From Nemophila menziesii (Eukaryota; Streptophyta; Magnoliopsida; Boraginales; Hydrophyllaceae): 64,000 nucleotides of DNA. How positions within the stretch are numbered: the first letter of the stretch is position 1; each line of letters opens with the position of its first letter. The stretch is from positions 21,725,620 through 21,789,619 of the forward strand of contig JARWIR010000021.1 in assembly GCA_029959085.1 (NCBI GenBank). Direction: 5' to 3'. The position numbers and the translations under genes were made by a program. Of this stretch, positions 13,859 to 23,670 are shown piece by piece. The notes beneath the pieces were generated by a model. It did no database searches, was not told where the DNA came from, and saw nothing but the letters and a program-made list of their open reading frames with translations.

Positions 13859-14364
13859 TTTTTTGTATTTATTTAATTAATTTGATAGACTTTTGGACTA
13901 AATATGCAATAATTCGGAATTTCCTTTTTATTTCTAGCATTTTTAATTTATTAAACTTTTGCGCGTAATATTGGTATTTTTAGTGAAAAGTTTACAGGTT
14001 TTAGATGTTAGCTAGGAGACGAATCCGAGGAGAAAGTCAAAGATCGTGAATTAGAGTCAAGACTTGAAGATAAATCCCGAAGATATTATTTTTAGAGCTG
14101 AAAATCCATTTTCCAGGCCATAGATTGCTGATTTTGAGGTGCTTAAGCGATGATTTAGCCACTGACCTTTGAAGAGAAATCATTCCTTATCGAGTTACGG
14201 AACTTTAGCAACTGGAATGAGGTCAATCGGAGTCATAACGCATCGGGAAAAGCCGTTTTAGTGAAGGTGTATCAGCAGTTACGGGATTTTGGGCTTAGAA
14301 ATTGGGCTTGGACATTTAATTAGTGTTTTATTTTCTGGTCCAAGCCCTAGTCCGAATTTATGCT

Positions 14365-14371
14365 TATAAAA
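14365..14371 (+). promoter_or_regulatory. TATA box of the element A LTR
   Basis: TATAAAA in the context GCTTATAAAAGG, about 555 bp into the LTR. It is repeated at 25615-25621 in the 3' LTR. It is the only strong TATA box in GC-moderate context in the LTR. Transcription would start about 25-35 bp downstream, leaving roughly 1 kb of R plus U5. Confidence 0.65.
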
Positions 14372-15381
14372 GGATGTCTGGACTTCTATTTTTCATACAA
14401 TTCACATTCCACAAGATTAAAACACCAGAGAGAAGCAACAGAAGGAAGAAAGAAGAAGCTACAAGAGCTGGAGTGAGTCTATAGCTCCGTTCGTAGTCAT
14501 TCCAATTCCGGAAATTAGGTTCTTCTTATATTTTAATTTTGTAAACAATATGAATTCCATTTCTTTTAATTTAGTTTTTAATTTTAATATGAGCTAAGCT
14601 TTTCATAATGCTTGAGAACAAACAATGGGTGAATCCTAATTTTATGAAATAACGAATGTTGAATTTGGGTTTATGTTAAATTAAATTAGATTAGGTCTAT
14701 TACTCTTTTCGATAATTTGTGATTATTTACTGTTTTTAGAGTCACGAACTAAGAACAGGTATTAGTATCTAAGCTATTCCACATATGTGGCGTGTGGATC
14801 ATCCTGACGGAGGGTTTAGGTATAGAATTAATTATTCAATCTAGGATAAAAGCTATTGATTCTGATGAACTTAGCTAATTCTAGGGCCAATGAGGTAAAA
14901 CACTTAATCATTCAACGGTGGATCATATTTACCCTGACGGGACTAGTGACACTTTAGGATCGCCTTATAGTCCACCCTGACGGGGGTATAAGGAATTTAG
15001 AATCCCGACCATTGTAATTGACCGATTTAGCCCTTAAACAACATAAGTTAGGAAATAAGATTGGGAGGATCCTTGCGTTCTCAAGTACTACCTCTCATAT
15101 CGCGTTTTCACTCATTCTACTTGCGTTTTAGCTTTTACTTGTATTTTAATATTTGTCTTTCATTTATTTAGTCTTAATACGAAAACCAAACAAACATTTT
15201 ATTATCTTCTATTTTCATAAGTGCATCCATCACTATTTGCTAGACATTGTGATCAACCATTCCGTCCTTGGAACGAATCTGTTTTATCCTTATTACTACT
15301 TAGGGCAACCGTACACTTGCGGTTGTGGTTCGATTAGCATTTGCATTTATTTTTAGAACACACAAAGGACCACCAAGTTTT

Positions 15382-15399
15382 TGGCGCCGCTGCCGGGGA
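15382..15399 (+). promoter_or_regulatory. Primer-binding site, tRNA-Asp type
   Basis: TGGCGCCGCTGCCGGGGA lies 6 bp after the LTR. It complements the 3' end of plant tRNA-Asp(GTC) including CCA, with one mismatch at position 9. tRNA-Asp is the usual primer of Athila elements. It would prime minus-strand DNA synthesis. Confidence 0.92.
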
Positions 15400-15508
15400 C
15401 GGTAGCGTGTGACCACGGTGTTTATCCTTTAGTGATAGTGCATTTATTTTATTTTATCAGTTTTACGCTTTTTGTTTGTTAGCTTTTACAGGTTTTTAGG
15501 TTTGGTGT

Positions 15509-17653
15509 ATGCGAATAAGGCTATTCAAGGATCTAGAGCCAACACCTCCGATCCTTAGTAATCCAGAATCGTTGATCAGACTTGCGAACAGAAGAAGAAG
15601 AGAACGAGAAGCTTTAGAAGTAGAAGAATTAAGTAACAGAATGGAGAATATCAATCTTCAAGGTCAACAGAATAATGGACAAGGCCAGCTAGATGCAAAT
15701 GGCCAACCTTTAGCTCCAGGCGTTATTCCTCCAGTTCCACCAGTGATTCCTAATCCTCAAGTTCAGATCGTGATGAATCAAGATCCGTGGTTTACTAATG
15801 GTTCTCCAGAAGTTCCATTCCGCGCTCCTGCTATAGGAGTAGGTGCTCCAGATATAGATGTTCCGAGATTCCGTCTAGATTCGGGTATGTTAGCTCAATT
15901 CCAAAATTTTGGGAATTTTCGTGGTAGACCATCAGAAGATCCTCTTAGAGCAGTACAGAAGTTTAAACAAATATGTGATTCTTATATCACACAAGGAGTT
16001 TCAAGAGAACAGATGTATTTTGCTGCGTTTAAATTTTTTGTGATTGATGGAGCGAGTGAATGGCACGATACGCAAGATCCTACGAAGATAACCAACTGGG
16101 ACCAATTAGAGATTGCTTTCTTTGACAGGTATTACCCAAGTAACATGAGATTAGATGCTGAATTAGAATTGACGCATTTCCGTCAAGAGTATGATAAAAC
16201 TGTGGGTAGGAGTTGGACAAGATTTCAGATGTGTTTGCGTAGAGTTCCCAATCATGGCTTTTCAGAACAACAACAGTTAAAGATCTTTTATAGAGGCCTT
16301 GATGGAACTTCAAGAGAGAAGTTGGATACGCTATGTGGTGCAGGTTTTCTTCAAGTTCAACCCGCTCATGCTAAAATTATTTTAGAGAGAACAGTCAAGA
16401 ATGAAGTGGGGTGGAACTCAGTAAGAACACCAGTTAAGGGAGTGAATAATGTTGATATGGAAGAAAAATTTGCTACGCTTGAGAATAAGATTCAGAATAC
16501 CATAGAGCAACAATTGAAGCCGCTTACTTTAGCTGTAAAAGAAGGTTTTTCGGGTAAGAAGGTAGTTGTGCATGCTGCACAAGAGGTGTATATGTGTTCG
16601 ATTTGTAAGGTAGATGATCATTATGAGGAAAGTTGTCCGAATAACCAAGAATCAGTGATGTTTATGTCCAATAGAGGTAATTTCAATTCAAGTGGTAATG
16701 GATATCAGCCTAACAGAAACCATCCTGGGTTTCAATACTCAAATCCTAATGGGGCAGCCAATCCTACTTACGCGTATCAGCCGCGTCCTCAAGGCAACAA
16801 CTATAATCCAAGACCACACAACAATTATCAAGGAGGACAGAATCAAAACAATTATGTACAAAGACAAGCTCCTCAGAATACTTATGATGAGAATTTGAAC
16901 CAAAAAACTTTACCTGCCCATCCACAAGAAGGAGTAGTTACCCTTCAGAAGATGGTTAAAAATTTAATTGCTCTTCAGACACAAGCTATGGAACGTCAAA
17001 ATGCAGCCGAAGCAAATATGAAGATTTTCCAGAATCAGCTAAGTCAAATTAATAAACAGCTGAATCAGCGTCCACAAGGGCAACTTCCTAGCGATACAGA
17101 AAATCCAATACAACGTGAAGATTGCAAGGCTGTTACATTAAGAAGTGGTAAGAACCTTCCTCCACCTCCTTTTCCCGTTATGAAAGAGAAAGAAGTTCCA
17201 AGAAAAGAAAAGGAAGTAGGTGAGAAAGAGAAAGAGAATGAGAAAGATAGTGAGGTTGAAGAAATCGAAAGACCAAGAGAAGTTCCGAAAAAGAGAGATA
17301 ATATTGTGATCAATCGCCCTCCACCACCGTTTCCATCTCGAGTTCAGAAGAAGGGTGATTTGGGTGATTTTCAGAAATTCTTTAATAGAGTGAAGGGCCT
17401 AAGTATTAATATTCCGTTACTAGAGGCGATTCGTGATATTCCTAAGTATATGAAGTTTTTGAAGAGGGCCCTCACTAACAAAAGGCCTTATTGTGATAAT
17501 GAGATGATTGGCCTTCCGGAAGAGTGTAGTGCGATTTGCCAGAGTAAATTACCTCCGAAGCTAGTTAATCCGGGGAGTTTCACGATTCCGATATCGATTG
17601 GAGAAGAATGGAAGGGAAAGGCGCTATGTGATTTGGGGCTAGCATCAATTTGA
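15509..17653 (+). CDS. gag: Gag polyprotein, running into the start of protease
   Basis: This 714-codon ORF encodes the structural protein that forms the cytoplasmic particle and packages element RNA. The retrotransposon-gag core lies at about residues 173-275 (motif WHDTQD and a basic, aromatic stretch FFDRYYPS). A CCHC zinc knuckle, C-x2-C-x4-H-x4-C, is at C363, C366, H371 and C376. An Asn/Gln-rich linker follows, then a Glu/Lys-rich low-complexity stretch around 555-605 and the motif RPPPPFPSR, which element B shares. The last about 40 codons are the start of protease and end KALCDLG before a frameshift. The ATG at 15509 is the first long in-frame start, 110 bp after the primer-binding site. 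No lesion is seen within gag itself. Confidence 0.9.
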   Translation: MRIRLFKDLEPTPPILSNPESLIRLANRRRREREALEVEELSNRMENINLQGQQNNGQGQLDANGQPLAPGVIPPVPPVIPNPQVQIVMNQDPWFTNGSPEVPFRAPAIGVGAPDIDVPRFRLDSGMLAQFQNFGNFRGRPSEDPLRAVQKFKQICDSYITQGVSREQMYFAAFKFFVIDGASEWHDTQDPTKITNWDQLEIAFFDRYYPSNMRLDAELELTHFRQEYDKTVGRSWTRFQMCLRRVPNHGFSEQQQLKIFYRGLDGTSREKLDTLCGAGFLQVQPAHAKIILERTVKNEVGWNSVRTPVKGVNNVDMEEKFATLENKIQNTIEQQLKPLTLAVKEGFSGKKVVVHAAQEVYMCSICKVDDHYEESCPNNQESVMFMSNRGNFNSSGNGYQPNRNHPGFQYSNPNGAANPTYAYQPRPQGNNYNPRPHNNYQGGQNQNNYVQRQAPQNTYDENLNQKTLPAHPQEGVVTLQKMVKNLIALQTQAMERQNAAEANMKIFQNQLSQINKQLNQRPQGQLPSDTENPIQREDCKAVTLRSGKNLPPPPFPVMKEKEVPRKEKEVGEKEKENEKDSEVEEIERPREVPKKRDNIVINRPPPPFPSRVQKKGDLGDFQKFFNRVKGLSINIPLLEAIRDIPKYMKFLKRALTNKRPYCDNEMIGLPEECSAICQSKLPPKLVNPGSFTIPISIGEEWKGKALCDLGLASI

Positions 17654-18093
17654 TGCCCAAGTCAATCTTCGATAAGCTAAAAATTGGAAACGCAAGACCC
17701 ACCTCTATGGTCTTGCAAATGGCGGATAGGTCTCTTGCTCATCCTGAAGGCCGTATTGAGAATGTCCTTGTTAAGGCAGGTACACTTATATTTCCTGTTG
17801 ATTTCGTAATACTTGAGTACAATGCAGATAGAAATGTCCCCATTATTTTGGGTAGACCATTCTTAGCTACAGGGAGAACATTGATCGATGTAGAGAATGG
17901 CGAATTAACGATGAGTATACAAGATGAGGAAGTGAAATTCAATGTATTTCGAGCTATGAAATTCCCAGATTCTCAGGAAGATTGCTTTAGAATGGATGTA
18001 GTAGAGCAAGCATCGCAAGAGGTATTTAATTATTTAAATTTTGATGATATCTTGCAGGCTGCTTTGACATTAGATTCACCTGAGATGATGTAG
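17650..18093 (+). pseudogene. pol: Pol segment 1: aspartic protease core and linker (frameshifted)
   Basis: This reading frame carries the rest of the retroviral-type aspartic protease, including LVKAGTLIFPVDFVILEY and the flap-side motif PIILGRPFLATGRTLIDV. It is separated from gag by a 1-nt deletion in the G run near 17636-17640, inside the active-site motif: element B reads DLGAS there, while A reads DLG and then shifts frame. The frame also ends early at an in-frame TAG (18091-18093); sequence similarity continues in the same frame past that stop. As it stands, protease cannot be made in one piece. A sequencing or assembly error in the G run is an alternative for the frameshift. Confidence 0.88.
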
Positions 18094-19005
18094 GAGCTTA
18101 CAGAAACAGTGGCAGCGCTCAATTCTGAAAATCCGAAGTATAGGCGTCTCACCTATGAACCTGTGAGAGAACCGGGGGAGATTATTCCTAAAAAGAAGCC
18201 TTCAATTGAATCTCTTCCGGAGTTGGAAGAAAAACCATTGCCAGCACACTTAAGGTATGCATATTTGGGTACTGATGAAACTTTACCTGTTATTGTTTCA
18301 GCTAATCTAACAGGTCCTCAAGAAGATAAACTGTTGCGTGTGTTAAGAGCCAACAAAGAAGCAATAGGTTGGACAATTGCTGACATCAAAGGCATTAGTC
18401 CAACCTATTGTCAACACAAAATCATACTTGAAGATGTTAACGCACGCTCAGTTGAAGATCAGAGAAGATTAATGCCAGCTATGAAGGATGTGGTGAAGAA
18501 AGAGGTGATTAAGCTTTTAGATGCGGGGATTATTTATCCCATTTCGAGTAGTGAATGGGTGAGTCCGGTTCAGTGTGTACCAAAGAAAGGAGGAATGACA
18601 ACAGTTTTGAATGATAAAAATGAAGCGATTCCTTCAAGAACGGTAGTTGGATGGAGAGTTTGCATGGATTATAGAAAGTTGAACAAGGCCACCAGAAAAG
18701 ATCACTTCCCTTTGCCCTTCATCGATCAAATGTTAGATAAATTAGCCGGAAGAGAGTACTATTGTTTCTTGGATGGTTACTCCGGGTACAATCAGATTTA
18801 CGTAGCTCCAGAAGATCCACATAAGACTACCTTTACATGCCCATTTGGCACTTTTGCATATCGCAGAATGCCATTTGGGTTGTGTAACGCTCCCGCTACT
18901 TTTCAAAGGTGTATGATGGCCATCTTCTGGGACATGATAGATAATTTCTTGAAGTGTTTATGGATGATTTCTCCGTGTTTGGTGATGATTTTGATATATG
19001 TTTAG
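18094..19005 (+). pseudogene. pol: Pol segment 2: reverse transcriptase, fingers and palm
   Basis: This segment follows the TAG at 18091 in the same frame. It contains the Athila hallmark ELEEKPLPAHLRYAYLG and reverse transcriptase blocks: the stretch before the fingers (GIIYPISSSEWVSPVQCVPK), the VCMDYRKLN motif, LPFIDQMLDKLAG, and FLDGYSGYNQI with the first catalytic Asp, then PFGLCNAPATFQRCM. Near 18950 one base is lost just before the catalytic FMDD box, so the last 18 codons of this ORF are out of frame. The ORF therefore supplies only the N-terminal half of reverse transcriptase. Confidence 0.9.
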
Positions 19006-19694
19006 ATAACTTGGAGAAAGTGTTAGTGAGATGCAAGGAAACATATTTGGTGCTCAACTGGGAGAAGTGTCACTTCATGGTTCGCAAAGGTATTGTTCTG
19101 GGTCACAAAGTTTCGAGTGCTGGTTTAGAGGTTGATAGAGCAAAGATAGAGGTAATTAAAACTCTTCCCCCTCCTGTTTCTGTTAAAGGGGTAAGGAGTT
19201 TTCTTGGCCATGCTGGCTTTTATAGGCGTTTTATTAAGGATTTTTCTAAGATTGCTAAACCGTTATGCAACTTACTCGAAAAGGATTGCAAATTCCTTTT
19301 TGATGAAGCTTGTTTAGCGGCTTTCCAAGCAATTAAGGAAAAGCTTATTTCTGCTCCTATAGTGTTGCCTCCATATTGGAATTTACCATTTGAAGTTATG
19401 TGTGATGCGAGTGATTTGTGTATGGGAGCTGTATTGGGACAGAGAAAAGAGAAGGTTTTTCATTCGATTTACTATGCTAGTAAAACTTTCAGTGGTGCTC
19501 AGATTAATTACACAGTTACAGAAAAGGAGTTGCTAGCAGTTGTCTATTCGTTTGATAAATTTCGCTCCTATCTTCTTGGAGCGAAAGTTATTGTTTATAC
19601 AGATCATTCCGCGATCAGATTTCTTATGGAGAAGAAAGATGCGAAACCAAGGTTAATCAGATGGGTGTTATTACTTCAAGAGTTCGATTTATAG
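18954..19694 (+). pseudogene. pol: Pol segment 3: reverse transcriptase FMDD box, thumb and RNase H
   Basis: This begins in the frame that restores similarity after the loss near 18950, with the catalytic FMDD at residues 2-5 of the ORF. It is followed by the thumb/connection region ([25 protein letters not shown]). RNase H follows, with the expected acidic residues in CDASD (D151), TEKELLAVV (E190/E192) and YTDHSAI (D217). It stops at TAG 19692-19694, but the same frame continues with a normal RNase H end (NQVADHLSRLEG) into integrase. This would copy the RNA to DNA and degrade the template if the polyprotein were whole. Confidence 0.9.
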
Positions 19695-21143
19695 ATCAAA
19701 GATAGAAAGGGTTGTGAGAATCAGGTAGCAGATCATCTATCGCGTTTAGAGGGTTCAGAGATGAATAGTGGTACTGAAGCAGTTAGAGAACAGTTTCCTG
19801 ATGAGAGTTTATTCGTTGTTCGAGATTATGAGGCTCCGTGGTATGCAGATATTGCGAATTTAGTGGTGAGTGGTGTCTTTCCTGAAGGTTCAACTTATCA
19901 AGAAAGAAAGAGGTTAGCTCATCGTGCTAGACAGTTCTTTTGGGAGGATCCGTTCCTCTACAAGGTTTGTGCTGACCAAATGATACGAAGATGTGTAGCA
20001 AGGGAAGAGACTCAAGCCATTATAGCTGGATGCCATGATTCATTATATGGAGGACATTTCAAAGGAGACATAACTGCTGCGAAGGTATTTCAATCAGGTT
20101 TCTACTGGCCTTCTCTTATTAAAGATTGTCATGAATATGTTAAGAAATGTACGAGATGCCAGTTTACCGGAAACATATCTAAGAGGGATGAGATGCCGCG
20201 TAATAATGTGCTAGAGGTTGAGATATTCGATGTTTGGGGTATAGACTTTATGGGCCCTTTCGTTCCTTCAAATGGTAACCTCTACATCTTATTAGATGTT
20301 GATTATGTGTCTAAGTGGGTAGAAGCGGTGGCTTTACCTACCAATGATTCACGAGTGGTGATCAAGTTCTTGAAATCACATATTTTCACTAGACATGGCA
20401 CACCTAGAGTGATTATTAGCGATGGAGGATCTCATTTCGTTAATAAATATCTGAAGACTGTTCTAGAGAAGTATGGAGTTAGACATCGTGTATCTACTGC
20501 ATACCATCCACAATCCAATGGTCAAGCTGAAGTATCGAACCGTGAAGTCAAGTCAATCCTAGAGAAAACCGTTGGTCCTACAAGAAAAGATTGGTCAATG
20601 AAATTAGATGACGCGTTGTGGGCCTATCGTACTGCGTTCAAGACTCCAGTTGGTGCATCTCCCTATCGTATGGTATATGGTAAGGCTTGTCACTTACCTT
20701 TAGAGCTTGAAATGGGTGCCTATTGTGCAATTGCGCAGTTGAACTTAGATCCTATATTAGCCGGAAAGAATCGTATGATGAAGCTTAATGAACTCGATGA
20801 ATTCTGTTTGCATGCTTATGAAAATGCCAAACTTTACAAAGAAAACACAAAGAAATGGCATGACAATCGGATTCGTCCAAAGAACTTTGAAGTGGGGCAA
20901 AGAGTATTGAAGTATAACTCAAAGTTCAGCAATTATCCGGGTAAGTTAAGATCTAAGTGGTCAGGTCCATACATTGTGACCAAAGTTACACCTCATGGGG
21001 TGATAGAAATAGAACATCCGCTAGAAAACCGTACCTTTATGGTTAACGGTCACAAATTGAAGATATACCATGGAGGTGAAGATACCAATCGCTCGGAAGA
21101 TCCACATCCCAGGGAGGTCATGTATCTCCTCGAGACTCCTTAG
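19695..21143 (+). pseudogene. pol: Pol segment 4: RNase H tail and integrase
   Basis: The first in-frame ATG after the stop is at 19761, giving a 460-codon ORF. Counting from it, the zinc-binding HHCC motif is H92, H99, C130 and C133. The catalytic triad is D162, D221 and E257, with 35 residues between the second Asp and Glu (DX35E), as expected for an active integrase. The C-terminal region after about residue 370 includes a GPY-type stretch (KWSGPYIVTKVTPHGVIEIEHP). No chromodomain is evident. The integrase part is intact, but with the upstream breaks it could be made only by internal initiation or readthrough. Confidence 0.9.
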
Positions 21144-22297
21144 GAGCGTGAGGTAACCCGTCGAGCTTAACGACGTTAAACAAAAGCCAATTCATTGTAT
21201 ATTAGCTGAGTTTTTACATTTATTGCAATTTAGATTAGTTTGATTTTCGTAATTTTAGTGTTTATTATTAAGAAATGAGGAAGGGTAGTTGTTTTTGATG
21301 ATTTCAGGGGTAAAAAGGTCATGAGTTTGGGGTCGATTTGGCGAAAACAGGAGAAAAAGAGGTTGGATGTCCAGGAGAAACCGGGAACCCGGTTTCGCAA
21401 AAACCGGGAACCCGGTTTTGGAGCTGGTACCATCCTCTTCAACGCAACACTTGGCGTATTGGTTCACGACACAGCGTCGGAACCGGGTACCCGGATTTTC
21501 GAAACCGGGAAACCGGTTTTGGTGCTGTGATTTCTGAAATTTTCTGACCCAGCGTCTTGGTGGATTGCGTTTTATTGCGTTTTGGTTCGCGCCATCGACA
21601 CAAAACCGGGAACCCGCATTTGGCAGAACCGGGTACCCGGTTTCGGAGCTGTAATCTTCCAAAAGTTCTGACCCAGCGTCTTGGAGTCCTGCGTTTTGGT
21701 GCGTCTTGACTCGCGCCATCGAGAAAAATCCGGGTACCCGCATTCCACAGAACCGGGAACCCGGTTTCGGCGAGGAAAATCTCTGACCCAGCGTCTTGGG
21801 GTCCAGCGTTTTGGTGCGTTTTAATAAAAAAAAATAAAAAAAATAAAAAAATTCTTTAAGTTAATTTTCCGCGCCGTCACAGCGACGCAGAACCGGGAAC
21901 CCGGTTTTGAAGCTGTGATGTCGGTTTTTTAGGCCTTAACCTAGTTTTCTTAGCCTCTTCTGCAAGTTTTTACCTAAAACGCACCAATAGCCTCCCCACC
22001 TCCGAAAATCATCTACCAAAACACTATATATCATCAAATCCTACCCTCTTTCACCACACAAACATAAAATCAACTCACCTCCTCTCCAAAATAACATCAA
22101 ATCCTTAGCTTTTCCCAAGATTCTTCTTCATCAAATCCTTAAATAAAACCCAATTCTTTCTTCTCCCATCCAAATTAAACAAGCCCCATCTCATATTCAC
22201 CCTAGTTCTTCAATTCCTAAGCCTCAAAACATCAAAATTCTAAACTTTTTCTCTAAGTTTTTCATTATTTGAAGTTTTGAGTTTGGGGTGAAAAGAG
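21144..22297 (+). other. Untranslated region between integrase and the env-like ORF of element A
   Basis: This 1.15 kb has no supported gene. Its first 235 bp are AT-rich. The centre holds the palindrome-pair array. From about 21980 to 22297 the sequence is strongly C/T-rich on the plus strand with several CAG/TAG-type acceptor contexts, which would suit a 3' splice site for a subgenomic env-like RNA. It ends with GAGTTTGGGGTG (22279-22290) 7 bp before the env-like ATG. Confidence 0.6.
21379..21906. repeat. Array of paired 16-bp palindromes (AACCGGG-AA-CCCGGTT)
   Basis: Nine copies or near-copies of a 7+2+7 palindrome start at 21379, 21402, 21481, 21503, 21604, 21627, 21728, 21751 and 21891. 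The first eight form four pairs with starts 22-24 bp apart. Pairs recur after 102, 123 and 124 bp. Some centres are TA (AACCGGGTACCCGGTT, a perfect palindrome). Between pairs lies CTGACCCAGCGTCTTGG (21544, 21668, 21783) and GCGTTTTGGTGCGT-like sequence, so this is also a tandem repeat of about 115-124 bp. A tenth, one-mismatch copy is isolated at 24415-24430. The block is far more G+C-rich than its surroundings. Confidence 0.9.
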
Positions 22298-23608
22298 ATG
22301 ACTAACAGAACCGGTGATTTTCGAAGACCTGCTCCTAGAAGAAAAACCACCGTTGGTGGTTCTCAAGAACAAGCTATTGAGATTCCTGATCCGCGTCCTA
22401 AACGAAAAATTGACGAAGTTAAGCTTGATTCTAAAGAAATCACAGGTCGAAAGAGAAGATTGATTGATGAGATAGAAAGTGAGAAGGAACCAGAAGAGGA
22501 AATTGCGAAGAACATTGAGAAGGAAACTGAACAAGAGATTCCGGAAGCACCAGTTCAGAAACCTCCGCGTATGAAGATGTGGGCCCACAAGCCTAAGAGG
22601 GTTTATACTTGTTGGAATACTCAGGTTCGTGAAAGAATTGAATTTTTGAAATTTGGTGAGGAGACGAATTTTCCTAAGGGTATTATGAGTAGTGAATACA
22701 AGGAATATGATGTGACATGTGCTAAGTTTGGTTGGAAAGAGTTACAAGAAAGGAAGCTTGAGTTTATTCCTACTTTTGTGAGCGAATTTTACGAAGGTTT
22801 AGCTACCTCCCGTGATGCCATTGATATCCGCAAAAAGGTAGTTCCTTTCTCTATTGAACGTATTCGAAAATCATTGAAACTACCCAACTTTTCTGGAACA
22901 TGCCCTTTCCAAGAAACTCTTAATGACCCTTCTTTTGATTTTGAATCCCTTTGGGGGACCGTGCTTGTTAATGGGACTAGCCCAATTCCTGAAGGAGAAA
23001 GATATCCTGGACAGTTTTACAGCAGTAATTTGACACCTCGTGCTAAGGTTTGGTCTCGTTTCGTAATACCCACTTTCTTTGGTATTAAACACACTTCCGA
23101 GTTGAAGAAAGAGCACGTATTTGTTATTAAGTGTATTTTGGAGGAGAAACCATTTGATGTTGCTAAGATCATTTATGATACGATCATGGAGTTCGCGAAA
23201 TCACCAATGAAACAACAAAATCTGAAGTTCCCTTGTACTATTACTCAGTTGTGTTTAGACGCAAAGATTCCGCGTAAGAACGCAGATATTGATACTGTTT
23301 CAGTTGGTGTGAGTATAGCTTTGAGCACGATCAAGAATATCCATGAAGAAGCAACACGAGCTACCAAGAGTCCGAGAACTCCTCAATCAAAGAAAGCGAA
23401 GACTGTTCCTGAGTTGGAGTTCAAGATTCAGGTGTTGGAAGAGAATCAGGAGAAGATGATTGCTACCTTGGGAAACATTACAAAAGAATTGGACCTATTG
23501 CGAAATTTAATCCTAGGCGTAAATACACTTCAAAACGCGATTTATGATGCTGTTACGCGAGATAAAGGTCCAGAACACAACACCGATAACCAGCCTCGCG
23601 CTGGTTAA
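22298..23608 (+). CDS. Athila env-like (third) ORF, intact
   Basis: This 436-codon ORF sits after integrase, where Athila elements carry the so-called env-like gene. Residues 1-95 are charged and hydrophilic, with two basic clusters (RPKRK at 33-37, RKRR at 51-54) that look like a bipartite nuclear-localisation signal. Residues about 95-330 form a folded domain resembling the putative plant transposon protein domain common in Athila ORFs (for example RFVIPTFFGIKHTSELKKEHVFVIKCIL). Residues about 372-420 have leucine heptads suggesting a coiled coil. I see no signal peptide and no transmembrane segment, so a membrane-envelope role is not supported. The ATG is the first in the ORF. Unlike pol, it has no lesion. 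It is probably expressed from a spliced RNA, as reported for related elements. The domain assignment is from memory. Confidence 0.8.
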   Translation: MTNRTGDFRRPAPRRKTTVGGSQEQAIEIPDPRPKRKIDEVKLDSKEITGRKRRLIDEIESEKEPEEEIAKNIEKETEQEIPEAPVQKPPRMKMWAHKPKRVYTCWNTQVRERIEFLKFGEETNFPKGIMSSEYKEYDVTCAKFGWKELQERKLEFIPTFVSEFYEGLATSRDAIDIRKKVVPFSIERIRKSLKLPNFSGTCPFQETLNDPSFDFESLWGTVLVNGTSPIPEGERYPGQFYSSNLTPRAKVWSRFVIPTFFGIKHTSELKKEHVFVIKCILEEKPFDVAKIIYDTIMEFAKSPMKQQNLKFPCTITQLCLDAKIPRKNADIDTVSVGVSIALSTIKNIHEEATRATKSPRTPQSKKAKTVPELEFKIQVLEENQEKMIATLGNITKELDLLRNLILGVNTLQNAIYDAVTRDKGPEHNTDNQPRAG

Positions 23609-23670
23609 GATACGTTTTCTAAACTTTCCTCTTAGTGTAGATTAGTTTAAATGCTTTATTGAGTCTTTTC

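Larger units (their letters stand above)
13813..15375 (+). mobile_element. Element A 5' LTR (1563 bp)
   Basis: It begins TGATGTCTCC and ends GGACCACCA, with the TG...CA termini usual for LTRs. It has the same length as the 3' LTR. A TATA box is at 14365-14371. Downstream, in the presumed R/U5 part, CCTGACGG occurs three times (near 14813, 14933 and 14976), the first two preceded by GTGGATCAT. An 11-bp inverted repeat closes the first 46 bp. As the 5' LTR it would drive transcription of gag-pol. Confidence 0.95.

Noticed and set aside
15153..15356. 67-codon ORF in the element A LTR (also at 26403-26606)
   Set aside because: It lies within LTR sequence present in both copies and has no coding character; it opens on TTG or similar rather than a supported start.
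21255..21743. 162-codon antisense ORF across the palindrome array
   Set aside because: The palindromes lack stop codons on both strands and encode similar PGTRF/PGSRF-like peptides in several frames. Antisense ORFs are known in some Ty3/gypsy lineages, but this one shows no recognisable domain.
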